From the NCBI GenBank assembly GCA_963722715.1, contig CAVROA010000023.1, forward strand, positions 245,045-309,044: 64,000 nt of DNA. Reading direction: 5' to 3'. The DNA is from DASQGA01 sp963722715. Its GTDB lineage: Bacteria > Actinomycetota > Thermoleophilia > Gaiellales > Gaiellaceae. This document shows positions 8,108 through 16,920 of the stretch, piece after piece; position 1 is the stretch's first letter; the number at the start of each line of letters is the position of its first letter. A program made the position numbers and the translations under genes. The notes beneath the pieces were generated by a model that was not told where the DNA came from, made no database searches, and saw only the letters and a list, made by a program, of their open reading frames with translations.

Positions 8108-9067
8108 CTAGACGTCCTGGCCGACCGGGTCGAGCTGGTCGACCTCGACCAGCCCCGCGAGACGACTCGCCTCTCGCGGGTCGAACCGACCGGCTCCCGC
8201 TTCGAGGACGGAAGCTGCTCCGGCCGCGACGGCGCTTCGCACCGCATCCTCGAACGGACGGCCTGCCGCACGGGCTGCGATGAAGGCCGCGAGCAGGACG
8301 TCCCCGGCACCGACGGCAGAGACGGCTTCCAGAATCGGCGCCCGGCCACGCAGCCGGTGCTCGCTGCGGTCCTCCCGCAGTAGGGCGTAACAGCCGTCCG
8401 GCACCGTCAGGACGACGTTTCGCGCCCCGAGCTCCGCGATCTCGTCGAGCCCGGTCACGAGATCCTCCGGATCCGTGAACTCGTGTCCGACGAGCGGCTC
8501 CGCCTCGGTCATGTTGGGTGAGACGAGGTAGGGCTCGGCCTCGACCCCGAGCCGCAGGGGCTCGCCGTCGCAGTCGAGAACGGAGAGAACGTGCTTCCGG
8601 TTCAGGTCTCGGATCAGATCGCCGTAGAAGCCGGGGTCGACACCGCGCGGGAGCGAGCCTGCGAGCACGACGAACTCCGCCCCGCTCGTCAGGTAGTCGA
8701 GCTTCTCTCGCATGATCTCGAGCTCGCCCTCGTCGACTTCCGGTCCCCATTCGTTGATCTCGGTGTGGGCACCCGAGATCGGGTCGAGCACCGCGAGGGA
8801 CGTCCGCGAGTCGCCACGGATCCGCACGAAGTCGTTGAGGATGCCCTCGCTCGTCAGGTCCTCGACGATCAGCGTGCCGTTCCGACCGCCGGCGAGGCCC
8901 GTCGCCACGACGGGGACGCCGAGCCGCTTGAGCGCCCGGGCGATGTTGATTCCCTTGCCGCCGGAGCTCGCAAAGCTGAGGCTGGCGCGGTGGCGCTGGC
9001 CGAGCTGCAGGTTCGGCACGGACAGCGTTCGGTCCATGGCCGCATTGAGCGTGACGGTGACGATCAT
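8108..9067 (-). CDS. PfkB-family hexose kinase (1-phosphofructokinase-like)
   Basis: ATP-dependent sugar or sugar-phosphate kinase of the ribokinase fold, 319 aa. It has the N-terminal substrate-binding signature SSGGKGINIARAL (residues 35-47) and the GAGD catalytic/anion-hole motif at 253-256. The opening MIVTVTLNAAMDRTL matches the FruK/LacC subgroup, so a phosphorylated hexose is the likely substrate. Fructose-1-phosphate cannot be confirmed, because no PTS genes are nearby. The ATG start overlaps the stop of the carboxypeptidase gene as ATGA. Confidence 0.88.
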   Translation of the reverse strand: MIVTVTLNAAMDRTLSVPNLQLGQRHRASLSFASSGGKGINIARALKRLGVPVVATGLAGGRNGTLIVEDLTSEGILNDFVRIRGDSRTSLAVLDPISGAHTEINEWGPEVDEGELEIMREKLDYLTSGAEFVVLAGSLPRGVDPGFYGDLIRDLNRKHVLSVLDCDGEPLRLGVEAEPYLVSPNMTEAEPLVGHEFTDPEDLVTGLDEIAELGARNVVLTVPDGCYALLREDRSEHRLRGRAPILEAVSAVGAGDVLLAAFIAARAAGRPFEDAVRSAVAAGAASVLEAGAGRFDPREASRLAGLVEVDQLDPVGQDV

Positions 9068-10204
9068 AAGATGCTCCCGAAGACCGTCTCGAGCAGGTCG
9101 CTGGCCTCGTCGAGCGTCCGCCCAGAGTACCAGGACAGCTTGTGGCCGATCCCCGGCTCCTCGACTTCGCGAGCCGCAACGAGCGGCACCCTGGCGATGA
9201 TCCTTCCCTTCTGCGCGACCCGTACCTCGCCGAGGCTCGCACCGGCCTCCACGGGCCCCGCCACGAGCGCGGGAGCAACGACGGTTTCGACCAGGGGCTG
9301 GTCGACCCGGACAACCGCGCGCAGCGGGCGGGCCGCGACAAGCGGCAGGCGGTCTTCCTCCAGCCTGATCGCCGATGTCGCGTACGTGTGGCCGGTTGAG
9401 ACGACCTGAACGCGGCCGAAGAAGTCCTGGCCCCAGGCCAGCAGGCGTGCCAGGTCGGCATTCCGCTGTGCACGGGTCGGGCTGCCGAGCACGACCGTGT
9501 AGATCGTGACACCGTCGCGTCGCGCTGCTGCGACCTCGCACCAGCCGGCCGCGTCGGTGTGGCCTGTCTTGACCCCGAACAACCCCGGGTAGCGACCGAG
9601 CAGGTCGTTCCAGGAGAACAGGGAGCGGCCCCCGGCGATCGTGGCGCTTTGCATGGCAACGAGGCGCCGGACGAGCGGCTTCTTCATCGCCACCCGCGCC
9701 AGTTTCAGGACGTCGCGAGCGGAGGAATAGTGGCCGGGGACATCGAGGCCGTCAGGGCGGACGAAGTGCGTGTGGGTGAGTCCGAGTTGCCGCGCCTTCG
9801 CATTCATGAGCGCGACGAATTCCGAGACGTCGCCTGCAGTGCCGGCCGCCAGCGCAAAGGCGGCGTCGTTCGCGCTCTGGATCAGTGCGGCGGCGAGAAG
9901 GTCGCGGACACTCAGCTTCTCGCCGACCTGAAGGTGGACGCTCGACTCGCCCACTCCCGCGGCGGTCTCGCGCACGGTCATCAGGTCACGCGGGCCGCTT
10001 GCGCTCGAGCACGACGATGGCGGTCATCAGCTTCGTGATGCTCGCCATCGGGAGCTCTCGTTCCGCGTTCCGCTCGTAGAGGACCTCTCCCGCCCCGGTC
10101 GCGACCAGCACCGCACGGGCACTCGACGACGGTGGGTCGACGGCCGCCTCGGCGGGTGTCGCGACCGCCAGAGCGACGACGACGAGTAGTAGCCGGCGGC
10201 GCAC
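9064..10204 (-). CDS. D-alanyl-D-alanine carboxypeptidase, frameshifted
   Basis: Penicillin-binding protein 5-type peptidoglycan carboxypeptidase acting outside the membrane. The N-terminal part has a signal peptide (VRRRLLLVVVALAVATPAEA) and the SxxK motif MASITKLM, but stops after VVLERKRPA at about 9986. The rest (VRETAAGVGESSVHLQVG, SxN as QSANDAAF, KTG as GVKTGHTDAAGW, then a PBP5 C-terminal domain) is in another frame. One extra base near 9985-9990 would explain this. The start is GTG 10204, with TTG 10213 as the alternative. All three catalytic motifs are intact, so a sequencing error is more likely than decay. Confidence 0.85.
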
Positions 10205-10240
10205 GGTGGCCAATCTAGCGAGGACTAGAATTGACCGGCG

Positions 10241-10564
10241 ATGGGGTCAGAGGAGACGAAGCCGGTACGCGTCCGCGGGGTCGAGCGCACGTTCGAGGTG
10301 CAGATCGGGTCACTCGGCGGTTTCGATCTGCGTCCAACGCGACTCTTCGTCTGGGCGGGCGAAGAGCGAAAGGGCCGGGAGCGTGTCGTTCCTCTGGACA
10401 GTCCTCCGCGTAGCCTCAGGATCCCTCGTCGAGAGCGTCGGGTCGAGGTCGGCGTGGTGCGCGCCCGCAGTCTCGGGAACCCACTCATGACGATCGCGCT
10501 CGCGGGTGTCCACGCGGCCAGGAAGGTCCGCGCCGAGCAGCGACGGCGCGAGCTCGAGCGCTAG
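10241..10564 (+). CDS. Hypothetical basic protein
   Basis: A 107-aa frame with GC-rich third positions and no rival gene on either strand for most of its length. The N-terminal half (RVRGVERTFEVQIGSLGGFDLRP begins it) looks like beta strands. The C-terminal 40 residues are very Arg-rich and end RAEQRRRELER. No recognised domain and no clear ribosome site before the ATG. It is divergent from the carboxypeptidase gene and overlaps the 3' end of the LysM gene by 4 nt. Could be a small nucleic-acid-binding protein; this is a guess. Confidence 0.5.
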   Translation: MGSEETKPVRVRGVERTFEVQIGSLGGFDLRPTRLFVWAGEERKGRERVVPLDSPPRSLRIPRRERRVEVGVVRARSLGNPLMTIALAGVHAARKVRAEQRRRELER

Positions 10565-10914
10565 CGGATCCTGATTCGCTGGCCCACGCTCAGTGACAAC
10601 GGGTCGATGTTTGGGTTGAGCGTGATCAGCTCTTGGGTCGTGGTGTTGAAGCGCGCCGCGATCGCATCGAGGGTGTCGCCGGGTTGCACGCGGTAGAACT
10701 TCTTCGCGGGAGGCGCCTCGTCCCTTGTGCTCGTCGAGGGCTGGGTCCCGCTCGTCACCGGTTCGGTGACCCTGGGCGCCGGCGTCGGCGTCGCACCGCT
10801 GTCGGCATTGAGAGCGCGGTGGACAACGAGCACGAGCACCGTTGCCGCCACGAAGAAGGCAAGCGGCGCAAGCAGACGCGGACCCCAATCGCGGAGCTGG
10901 TCGGGGTCTACCAC
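10561..10914 (-). CDS. Membrane-anchored LysM protein
   Basis: A 117-aa protein with one N-terminal membrane helix (residues about 13-33, LLAPLAFFVAATVLVLVV), a Pro/Thr/Ser-rich linker, and a single LysM domain (YRVQPGDTLDAIAARFNTTT...LITLNPNI...GQRIRIR) at about 72-117. LysM binds N-acetylglucosamine in peptidoglycan, so it probably tethers the membrane to the wall or localises a partner. No hydrolase domain is attached. The GTG start overlaps the pyrF 3' end by 7 nt. Confidence 0.88.
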   Translation of the reverse strand: MVDPDQLRDWGPRLLAPLAFFVAATVLVLVVHRALNADSGATPTPAPRVTEPVTSGTQPSTSTRDEAPPAKKFYRVQPGDTLDAIAARFNTTTQELITLNPNIDPLSLSVGQRIRIR

Positions 10915-11840
10915 CCGGCCACCCCCCAGACCTCCCGGCGCAGGCGGGCGGCTTCTGCGGCGGCTGCCTTCCGCCAGTCGGCGCCGTCGACCCGAAATGC
11001 GTAGATGATCGAGCGGGAGACCGGCACGAGCGCGCTCGACGGCCCGCTCGTGAACGCCCGGGCCACGTCAGCGGGTGTCGCGCCCTGGGCGCCGATCCCG
11101 GGCAGGAGCAGGATGGCTTTCGGCATCAGGCGCCTCGCCTCCCCGACCGCGCGGGGATAGGTGGCGCCGACCACCGCGCCTACGCTCGAGATACCTCTGT
11201 CGCCGACGAGCTCCGCACCCCACTGATCGACCAGCTCGGCGAGGTGATGCCAGACCCGCCGGCCGTCGGAGGTGGCGAGATCCTGGACGTCGACGCTCCC
11301 GGAGTTCGACGTGCGAACGAGACAGAAGATGCCGGTGCCCGAGCGCCGGCAGGCCGCGATCAGCGGCTCGACTGAGTCGCTCCCGAGATAGGGGTTCACG
11401 GTGAGCGCATCGACCGCCGGAGGCGAACCGTCCTCGCGCGTTTCGAGGTACGCATCGGCGTAGGCTCGCGCCGTCGAGCCGATGTCGCCGCGCTTCCCGT
11501 CCGCGATCACGATGAGCCCGGCAGTACGGGCATACGCGCAGACGTCTTCGAAGGCTCGTGCCCCGTCGGCACCGAGGGCTTCGAAAAACGCCAGCTGGAC
11601 CTTCACCCCGACGACGTACGGGCAAACTGCGTCCACGAGTCCCGTACAGAACCGGGCACAGGCGTCAGCCGCCGCCGCGCGGCCGGCGTGGGCGCCGGCT
11701 CGAAGCTCGACCGGCAGCAGCTCTGCACGCGGGTCGAGCCCCACGAGCAGCTGGCTCCTTTTCCGCTCCACCGCCTCGGCCACCCGGTCAGCGAATGCTC
11801 CCGCCGAGATCGTGGCGGCGGCCTCGAGCTCCTGCCTCAT
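10908..11840 (-). CDS. pyrF: Orotidine-5'-phosphate decarboxylase, type 2
   Basis: Catalyses OMP to UMP, the last step of de novo UMP synthesis. The 310-aa length fits the longer PyrF2 subfamily. The active-site strand VIADGKRGDIGSTA supplies the Lys/Asp catalytic residues (DxKxxD pattern), and VGVKVQLAFFEALG and NPYLGSDSVEPL are subfamily landmarks. ATG start 9 nt after the exonuclease/GIY-YIG gene, so pyrF may be cotranscribed from the LexA-controlled promoter as well as from its own. pyrE is about 3 kb away in a different unit. Confidence 0.96.
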   Translation of the reverse strand: MRQELEAAATISAGAFADRVAEAVERKRSQLLVGLDPRAELLPVELRAGAHAGRAAAADACARFCTGLVDAVCPYVVGVKVQLAFFEALGADGARAFEDVCAYARTAGLIVIADGKRGDIGSTARAYADAYLETREDGSPPAVDALTVNPYLGSDSVEPLIAACRRSGTGIFCLVRTSNSGSVDVQDLATSDGRRVWHHLAELVDQWGAELVGDRGISSVGAVVGATYPRAVGEARRLMPKAILLLPGIGAQGATPADVARAFTSGPSSALVPVSRSIIYAFRVDGADWRKAAAAEAARLRREVWGVAGW

Positions 11841-11849
11841 GAACGGAGC

Positions 11850-13551
11850 TTAGGCTACACCTGCCGAAAGACGACCCTTTCCTGCACACACGGCAAGAAT
11901 CGCCTCTTCGTCGAGAGGTGAAACCCCAAGCTCGGGCGGCGGCCGGCGCAGGAACGAGCCGATGAGGAGAAGCTCGTCGGCAGCCTCGGCGTCGAAGGTC
12001 GTACCGTTCGCCTGCGCGGCCCGGGCGATGGCGAGCCCGGCGCGCACTTCGAGGACTGCGCCCGCTCCAGCCGCCGGGAGCGTCCGCACGCAGGCGACCT
12101 TCCCGCCGGCAACGAAGACGCCCCTCAGCGAGCCCGGCTCCGGTGCCGGGACGACCAGGCAGGTGCCCAGGGAGCGGAGCCGATCGAGCGTCCGCAGGTC
12201 GCGCACGACCTCTTCGAGCCCCTTGATGCGGTCCCGCAGCTTCGCCGCCTCCTCGTAGCGAAGCGATTCGGACAGGTCGCGCAGACGAGCCCGGAGACGC
12301 GGTAACGCGCCACCGGACCGGATGAGCGCGAGCTCCTCTTCCGAGCTTCCCGCCAGCGCTCGCGCAGCCCGCTCGGCGCGGCGCCGGCTCCGGATCGGGC
12401 CGAGCTCCCCCGGCCGGGAGGTGACGACCATCGCGTCTCCCCGCCGGCGAAGATAGACGTAGCGGTCCGGCCTGGCGCTCCTGGCGTTGGCCGGCGGCCG
12501 GAGCTCGCGGATCAGCCGCAGCTCCTCGAGACCGGCCTCGAGCTCCGACCCGAGGATGGTCCATTCGATCCGGTCGAGCGCTGCGAGGGCGGCCTCGACC
12601 GCAGGACGCTGCCTCTCCGAGCGGAAGTACGAGCGAAGCCGGGCCCGGAGGTTCCGGGCCCGTCCCACGTAAAGGGCCTGTCCGTGCACATCGCGGAAGA
12701 CGTAGATGCCCGGGCGCTCGGGGGCGCCGAAAGCGAGCCCGCGCTTTGCGTGCACGCGGCGCGCTCGGGGCGCCGCCAGCTCGAGGACGTCTGCGACCGA
12801 GCGCGCTCCGCGCTCCTGGGCGAGCCCAAGGAGATGGACGAGGATCTCGCCCGTCGCCCGGGCGTCAGGTAGCGCCCGGTGGCAGGGCTCCGTCGAGGTG
12901 CCGAAGAAATGCGCCAGGGACGAAAGGCTTACGCGCGCGGCGCGGCCCGCAAGGAGCCGGCGCGCCAGCCAGACCGTGTCCAGGACGGGCAAACCGAGCC
13001 GCCGTCCGTACAAGCGCTCGACCTCGTGATTCAGGAAGCCGACGTCGAACCGCGCATTGTGGGCCACGAGCACGCAGTCGCCGGCGAAGTCGAGGAAACG
13101 GTCGACTGCGGCCCCGGGTGACGGAGCTCCCTGGAGGTCTGCGTCGGAGATGCCCGTCAACGCCGTGATGCTCGCGGGCAGGGCCATAGCCGGATCGACG
13201 AGGCTCTCGAACGCCGCTGCGAGCTCGAGGCCGCGGACACGAACGGCGCCTATCTCGCAGATGCGCGCGCGACCCGGGGCGAGACCGGTCGTCTCGAGGT
13301 CGACCACCACGTACGTGGCTGCCTCGAGAGGGAGCGCCGGTGAGCTGCGAGCCGGCGAGCCCGACCGAGCGGCCACTCCAGTCGAGGCGGGAGTCCGCGG
13401 CGACGATGTCCGCGAGCAGATCGCGCGCCAGCCCGGCCGGTGCCCGCGCGAGGGCGAAGAGCGACCGGGCCGCCTCCTCGACCGGGAGGACGCCGCCCTG
13501 TTCCTCGACCAGCTCCACGAGCCTGTCGGCGGCATCCAGCCTGAGTTGCAT
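11850..13551 (-). CDS. DEDDh exonuclease-GIY-YIG (UvrC/Cho-like) nuclease, frameshifted
   Basis: Predicted DNA-repair nuclease joining two catalytic modules. A short N-terminal helical region (MQLRLDAADRLVELVEEQGG) precedes a DNA polymerase III epsilon-type 3'-5' exonuclease (VVVDLETTG, HNARFDVGF, HRALPDARAT). Then comes a GIY-YIG endonuclease (PGIYVFRDVHGQALYVGRA) and a UVR motif (LRYEEAAKLRDRIKGLE). The arrangement is known from actinobacterial proteins such as Rv2191. The N-terminal 65 or so residues are in a different frame from the rest, with a one-base shift between about 13330 and 13370. A perfect LexA box lies 15 bp before the start. Confidence 0.88.
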
Positions 13552-13565
13552 GGCTCGATCCTAGA

Positions 13566-13579
13566 CGAACATATGTTCG
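13566..13579. promoter_or_regulatory. LexA (SOS) box
   Basis: The 14-bp perfect palindrome CGAACATATGTTCG matches the Gram-positive LexA consensus CGAAC-N4-GTTCG at every conserved position. It sits 15 bp upstream of the exonuclease/GIY-YIG nuclease start (13551, minus) and 38 bp upstream of the VOC start (13617, plus), so it could repress either or both. A repair nuclease is the natural SOS target. Confidence 0.92.
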
Positions 13580-13616
13580 CCTTCAACTCGGCTCCCCGGC
13601 GTGACAGGCTTCCGGC

Positions 13617-14040
13617 ATGGAGCAGCGACTCAGCGTGGTGACTCTCGGCGTGCAGTGACCTGGCCCGCGCCCGGGCGTTCTACGAGGCGCTCGGGTGGTC
13701 GACGCGGGCGGCGCCCGATGACGACGTCGTCTTCTTCCAGGCCGGAGGGCTCGTCGTCTCCCTCTGGGACCGGGAGGCGCTGGCCGCAGACTCCGGGGTC
13801 GACGACACGGGCGGCTGGGGCGGGATCACGCTCGCTCACAACGTGCGTTCTCCCGCCGAGGTCGATGCGGTCGTCGCCGAGGCCGAGGCTGCCGGAGCGT
13901 CCGTGACTCGAAGGCCAGGGGCGACGTTCTGGGGCGGCTACTCGGGCGCCTTCACCGATCCGGACGGCCACCCGTGGGAAATCGCGCACAACCCGAGGTG
14001 GACGCTCGACGACGACGGCGCCGTGCGCCTCTCGCCCTGA
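13617..14040 (+). CDS. VOC-family (glyoxalase/bleomycin-resistance-like) protein, frameshifted
   Basis: Small vicinal-oxygen-chelate protein of about 140 aa. The start MEQRLSVVTLGV is followed, after one extra base near 13655, by SDLARARAFYEALGW in the next frame. The protein then runs through to DPDGHPWEIAHNPRW, the usual C-terminal VOC strand with its metal-ligand Glu. Without the shift the frame ends at codon 13. The 424-nt span confirms a one-base discrepancy. Substrate unknown. It shares its upstream region, including the LexA box, with the divergent nuclease. Confidence 0.8.
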
Positions 14041-14046
14041 AAGGCA

Positions 14047-14070
14047 GAGGGCCGCCTCGCGGCGGCCCTC
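14047..14070. terminator. Bidirectional hairpin between VOC and HU genes
   Basis: A perfect 10-bp stem GAGGGCCGCC / GGCGGCCCTC with a TCGC loop lies just after the VOC stop and before the HU stop on the other strand. It is placed to end both convergent transcripts. No long U-tract follows on either strand. Confidence 0.75.
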
Positions 14071-14097
14071 GTCGAAACGTTGGAGGGTCGAGCCTGT

Positions 14098-14376
14098 CTA
14101 GGTGTTGCGAAGGGCGCTCTTCAACCCACTGCCTGCCGAGAACTTCGGGACCGTCGCTGCCTGAATCGTGACCTTCTCGCCGGTGCGGGGATTCACGCCC
14201 TGGCGCTCGTTCCGCCGCTGCGGCGAGAACTTGCCGAAACCGGTGAACGACACGGCCTCACCGCTCACGAGGGTCTCCTGAACCGAGTCGAGGAAGGCAT
14301 CTACCGCCTTAGCGGCATCGCGCTTCGAAAGGTCAGCCTTGGAGGCCACCTTCTCGACAAACTCGGATTTCGTCAC
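14098..14376 (-). CDS. hup: HU-family DNA-binding protein
   Basis: Histone-like nucleoid protein, 92 aa, the normal length for an HU without the long basic actinobacterial tail. It has VTKSEFVEKVASKADLSKRDA at the N-terminus, the GFGKFSPQRRNERQGVNPRTGE arm that inserts in the minor groove, and KFSAGSGLKSAL at the end. I chose the GTG at 14374-14376 because it has GGAGGAGAG about 7 nt upstream; the frame is open further but the extra residues do not resemble HU. Confidence 0.96.
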   Translation of the reverse strand: MTKSEFVEKVASKADLSKRDAAKAVDAFLDSVQETLVSGEAVSFTGFGKFSPQRRNERQGVNPRTGEKVTIQAATVPKFSAGSGLKSALRNT

Positions 14377-14458
14377 TGCGCTCTCCTCCTCCGTCTTGGG
14401 TCCGTGGTGAAGCGGCACCAGACTAACAGGGGCCGCGATTCCACGCAATGATGCGGGT

Positions 14459-15001
14459 TTACGGGTCTTTTTCGGCCGCAACGATCTCACTGGCGCGAAA
14501 GAGCGGCGTCAGCCGGACGGCCTGACGGGCGAGAGCGTCCACTCCACCCTCCTCCCGATCCACCACACAGACCGCCGTTCGGCACTCCAGACCTGCCGCC
14601 CGGAGCTCCTCCACGGCCTTGACCGCGGCGCCCCCAGTCGTCACGACGTCTTCGACGAGGCAGACGCGCTCGCCGGGCTCGAAGACACCCTCGAGCACCC
14701 GGTCGGTCCCGTATCCCTTCGCGCCGTTTCGAACGATCAGGAAGGGAAGCCCGGATGCGAGCGAGGCCGAGGCGGCGAGCGCAACGGCGCCAAGCTCGGG
14801 GCCTGCCAGCCGGTCGGGCCGCTCAGAGCTCGTGTCCACAAAAGCTGCAATCCGCTCGCCGAGCTCCCGCAGAAGCTCCGGGTCGGTCTCGAACCGGTAC
14901 TTGTCGAGGTAGTAGCGGGAGCGGCGGCCCGAGCGCAGAACGAAGTCGCCCTCGAGGTACGCGCGCTCGCGGATTCGCTGCGCGAGCTCTGCGTCCGTCA
15001 C
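14459..15001 (-). CDS. pyrE: Orotate phosphoribosyltransferase
   Basis: Makes OMP from orotate and PRPP. The 180-aa product has FVLRSGRRSRYYLDKYRFETDP at the N-terminus, the flexible-loop Lys in VRNGAKGYGTD, and the PRPP-binding motif CLVEDVVTTGGAAVKAVEELR. GTG start chosen at 14999-15001, overlapping the stop of the 67-aa gene as GTGA; upstream frame extension lacks family similarity. It is the third gene of a small minus-strand operon. Confidence 0.96.
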   Translation of the reverse strand: MTDAELAQRIRERAYLEGDFVLRSGRRSRYYLDKYRFETDPELLRELGERIAAFVDTSSERPDRLAGPELGAVALAASASLASGLPFLIVRNGAKGYGTDRVLEGVFEPGERVCLVEDVVTTGGAAVKAVEELRAAGLECRTAVCVVDREEGGVDALARQAVRLTPLFRASEIVAAEKDP

Positions 15002-15201
15002 CCGCGTGCGCTGGTGAGGATCTGACGCGCGAGCGGGATGAGCCTCGCGGCCTCGGTCGAGTCCTCCGGGAACGAAACCATCGAGCCGTCCGAGAAGTAC
15101 AGCTCGACCCGCTCGCGGCCCTTGCCGGACGACCGGCGCCAGAGCGCGAGGCCGGCGGCCGATCCGACGGCGACGACGCCCCATCGGGTGGCCCTACGCA
15201 T
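14998..15201 (-). CDS. Small conserved-type protein upstream of pyrE
   Basis: A 67-aa protein with a short hydrophobic N-terminal stretch (GVVAVGSAAGLALW, about residues 8-21), a basic patch RRSSGKGRER, and a soluble end with ELYFSDGSMVSF. This resembles a single-pass or peripheral inner-membrane protein with a short cytoplasmic tail. No named family recognised. It overlaps its neighbours on both sides (8 nt with the upstream gene, 4 nt with pyrE), which argues it is translated. Confidence 0.75.
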   Translation of the reverse strand: MRRATRWGVVAVGSAAGLALWRRSSGKGRERVELYFSDGSMVSFPEDSTEAARLIPLARQILTSARG

Positions 15202-15610
15202 CGACGCTCTGCTCCTCTGCCTTCTTGCTTCGGGTGGAGCGCTTTGACTTCGCTGGCTTCTCTGGCTGCTCGGCCGCAGAGAGCCGCAGGCAGGTCTTCA
15301 GGTCATAGAAGACGAGCCCGACCGTCGGCTCCGGGCCCGTGACGGCGGTTGCGATCCGGTCGTCCGCCCGCACCACGAAGACGGAGCCGGCACGCGTCGC
15401 GGCCAGGACCTGTGTCAGGCGGACGGTCCCGTCCCGGCCGGTGTCCTCGGCTGCGGCAAGAAGCTCGAGCGCACACCGCGCGACCTGGCCGGCCGTCGCG
15501 TCGTCAGCGAAAGTGGACGCGAGAGCAGCGCCCTTTTCGTCCGCAATCAGCGCCGCCTGAATCTGGGTCGAGATCTCTGTCAGGTCGGCGAGCGCCTGTG
15601 CGGCGTCCAT
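15194..15610 (-). CDS. Roadblock/LC7-like protein
   Basis: A 138-aa protein. The first 105 residues alternate helices and strands (LTEISTQIQAALIADEKGAAL, then GSVFVVRADDRIATAVT, then VGLVFYDLKTCLR) in a way reminiscent of Roadblock/LC7 regulators of small GTPases. The last 30 residues are a Lys/Ser-rich low-complexity tail (KPAKSKRSTRSKKAEE). The fold call is by pattern only. First gene of the unit leading to pyrE; divergent from the YihY gene with 43 bp between starts. Confidence 0.6.
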   Translation of the reverse strand: MDAAQALADLTEISTQIQAALIADEKGAALASTFADDATAGQVARCALELLAAAEDTGRDGTVRLTQVLAATRAGSVFVVRADDRIATAVTGPEPTVGLVFYDLKTCLRLSAAEQPEKPAKSKRSTRSKKAEEQSVDA

Positions 15611-15653
15611 GCGGCCAACCTACCACAGCCTCTATCGCTCCTAGACTCGGGCG

Positions 15654-16466
15654 ATGCGCGCCGTCTCGGCCATCCTGGGGAAGTTCCTACGAGACCGCGG
15701 GACGCACCTCGCCGCGATGGTGGCGTACTTCGCCCTGCTCGCGTTCGTCCCCCTGCTCTTCCTCGCGCTCTCACTCGTCGCGCTGACCGGCGAGCAGAAC
15801 GAGTCGAGCTACCTGATCGAGCAGCTCCAGCGCGCTTTCCCCCAGAGCTCGGTCGACCGTCTCCTCTCCGTCGTCGATTCGATCCAAGAGAGCGCCAGCA
15901 CCGTGGGCATCATCGGAGCAGTCGCCCTGCTCTGGAGCGCGCTCGGGTTTTTCAGCGTGCTCGAGTCCGCGTTCAACATCGTCTACGGGCTCCCGAACCG
16001 CTCCTTCATCCACCAGAAGCTCCTCGTCTTGCTAATGACCGCCACGGCGCTCGTGGTGCTCTTCGTGGCCCTCATCGTCAGCTCGTTCGGTGTCGAGCTC
16101 GCCAAGGACACCACGTACATCGGACCGGTTCTCGCCTACGTCTATGGGATTGCCGTCTCGACGCTGCTCGTGCTCGGGTTCGCGTGGAGCGTCTACCGGA
16201 TCCTCACCAACGAGCCCCTCACCTGGCGAGAGACCCTCCCGGGTGCCATCTTCGCCGCGCTCCTCCTGCAGGCGAGCTTTCAGATTCTGCCGCTGTTCGT
16301 GCGCGCAACGGAGGGGCTCGTGACCCTCCAGGCCTTCGGAGGGCTCGTCCTGCTCCTCGTCTGGCTCTACGTGATGGCGAACATCCTCGTCCTGGGCGCC
16401 GAGATCAACTGGTGGGTAGCACGCACTCGCGCGCGGGCCGACGAGCCGCCGGTTGGGCTCGCCTAG
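15654..16466 (+). CDS. YihY/virulence factor BrkB family membrane protein
   Basis: A 270-aa inner-membrane protein with about six membrane helices. Typical YihY features are the N-terminal AAMVAYFALLAFVPLLFLALS, the ALLWSALGFFSVLESAFNIVY segment, GAIFAALLLQASFQ, and the C-terminal LVWLYVMANILVLGAEINWW. The family was once called RNase BN, which is now known to be incorrect; its function is unsettled (possibly transport or envelope integrity). Isolated between convergent and divergent neighbours. Confidence 0.92.
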   Translation: MRAVSAILGKFLRDRGTHLAAMVAYFALLAFVPLLFLALSLVALTGEQNESSYLIEQLQRAFPQSSVDRLLSVVDSIQESASTVGIIGAVALLWSALGFFSVLESAFNIVYGLPNRSFIHQKLLVLLMTATALVVLFVALIVSSFGVELAKDTTYIGPVLAYVYGIAVSTLLVLGFAWSVYRILTNEPLTWRETLPGAIFAALLLQASFQILPLFVRATEGLVTLQAFGGLVLLLVWLYVMANILVLGAEINWWVARTRARADEPPVGLA

Positions 16467-16488
16467 CCCAGTGGGCGCGGCGAGCCTC

Positions 16489-16911
16489 CTAGATCGTCGA
16501 GTCGGCGAGGACGCGCTTCGCGAGCGCGCGGAGGATGCTGCCTTGCACCTCCGGCTCGTGGTCGAGCAAGGTCCAGAAAGCCTGGCTGTGCAGCACGAAG
16601 AACCGGAGCGGAGTCTTCGCCGTCACGGTCGCCGTTCGTGGGATGTGCTCGAAGAGCCCGATCTCACCGAAGAAGTCGCCCGGCCCGAGGGTCGCGATCA
16701 CCTGGCCGCCACGCGTGACCTCGACCTCGCCCTCGACGATGACAAAGAACTCGTGTGCGGTCTCGCCCTCGCGGCAGAGCACCTTGCCGGCAGGCACCTC
16801 GAGGTCCTCGGTGATCTTCGCGAGCTGGGTCAGCTCTTTCTTCGACAGGCCCGAAAAGAGCGGGACGCGCCCGAGCGCCTCGGCCTTCGTGTCGTGTGAG
16901 AAGAGCGACAC
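16489..16911 (-). CDS. Stand-alone cyclic-nucleotide-binding domain protein
   Basis: A 140-aa protein made of one cNMP-binding beta-barrel without a DNA-binding helix-turn-helix. The phosphate-binding cassette is recognisable as LGPGDFFGEIGLFEHIPRTATV, with the Glu and Arg that contact cAMP. It probably acts as a sensor or partner module rather than as a CRP transcription factor. Last gene in the murI-rph-mgtC-rdgB run, 9 nt after rdgB. A close relative sits at 46531. Confidence 0.88.
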   Translation of the reverse strand: MSLFSHDTKAEALGRVPLFSGLSKKELTQLAKITEDLEVPAGKVLCREGETAHEFFVIVEGEVEVTRGGQVIATLGPGDFFGEIGLFEHIPRTATVTAKTPLRFFVLHSQAFWTLLDHEPEVQGSILRALAKRVLADSTI

Positions 16912-16920
16912 CGGCGCACC

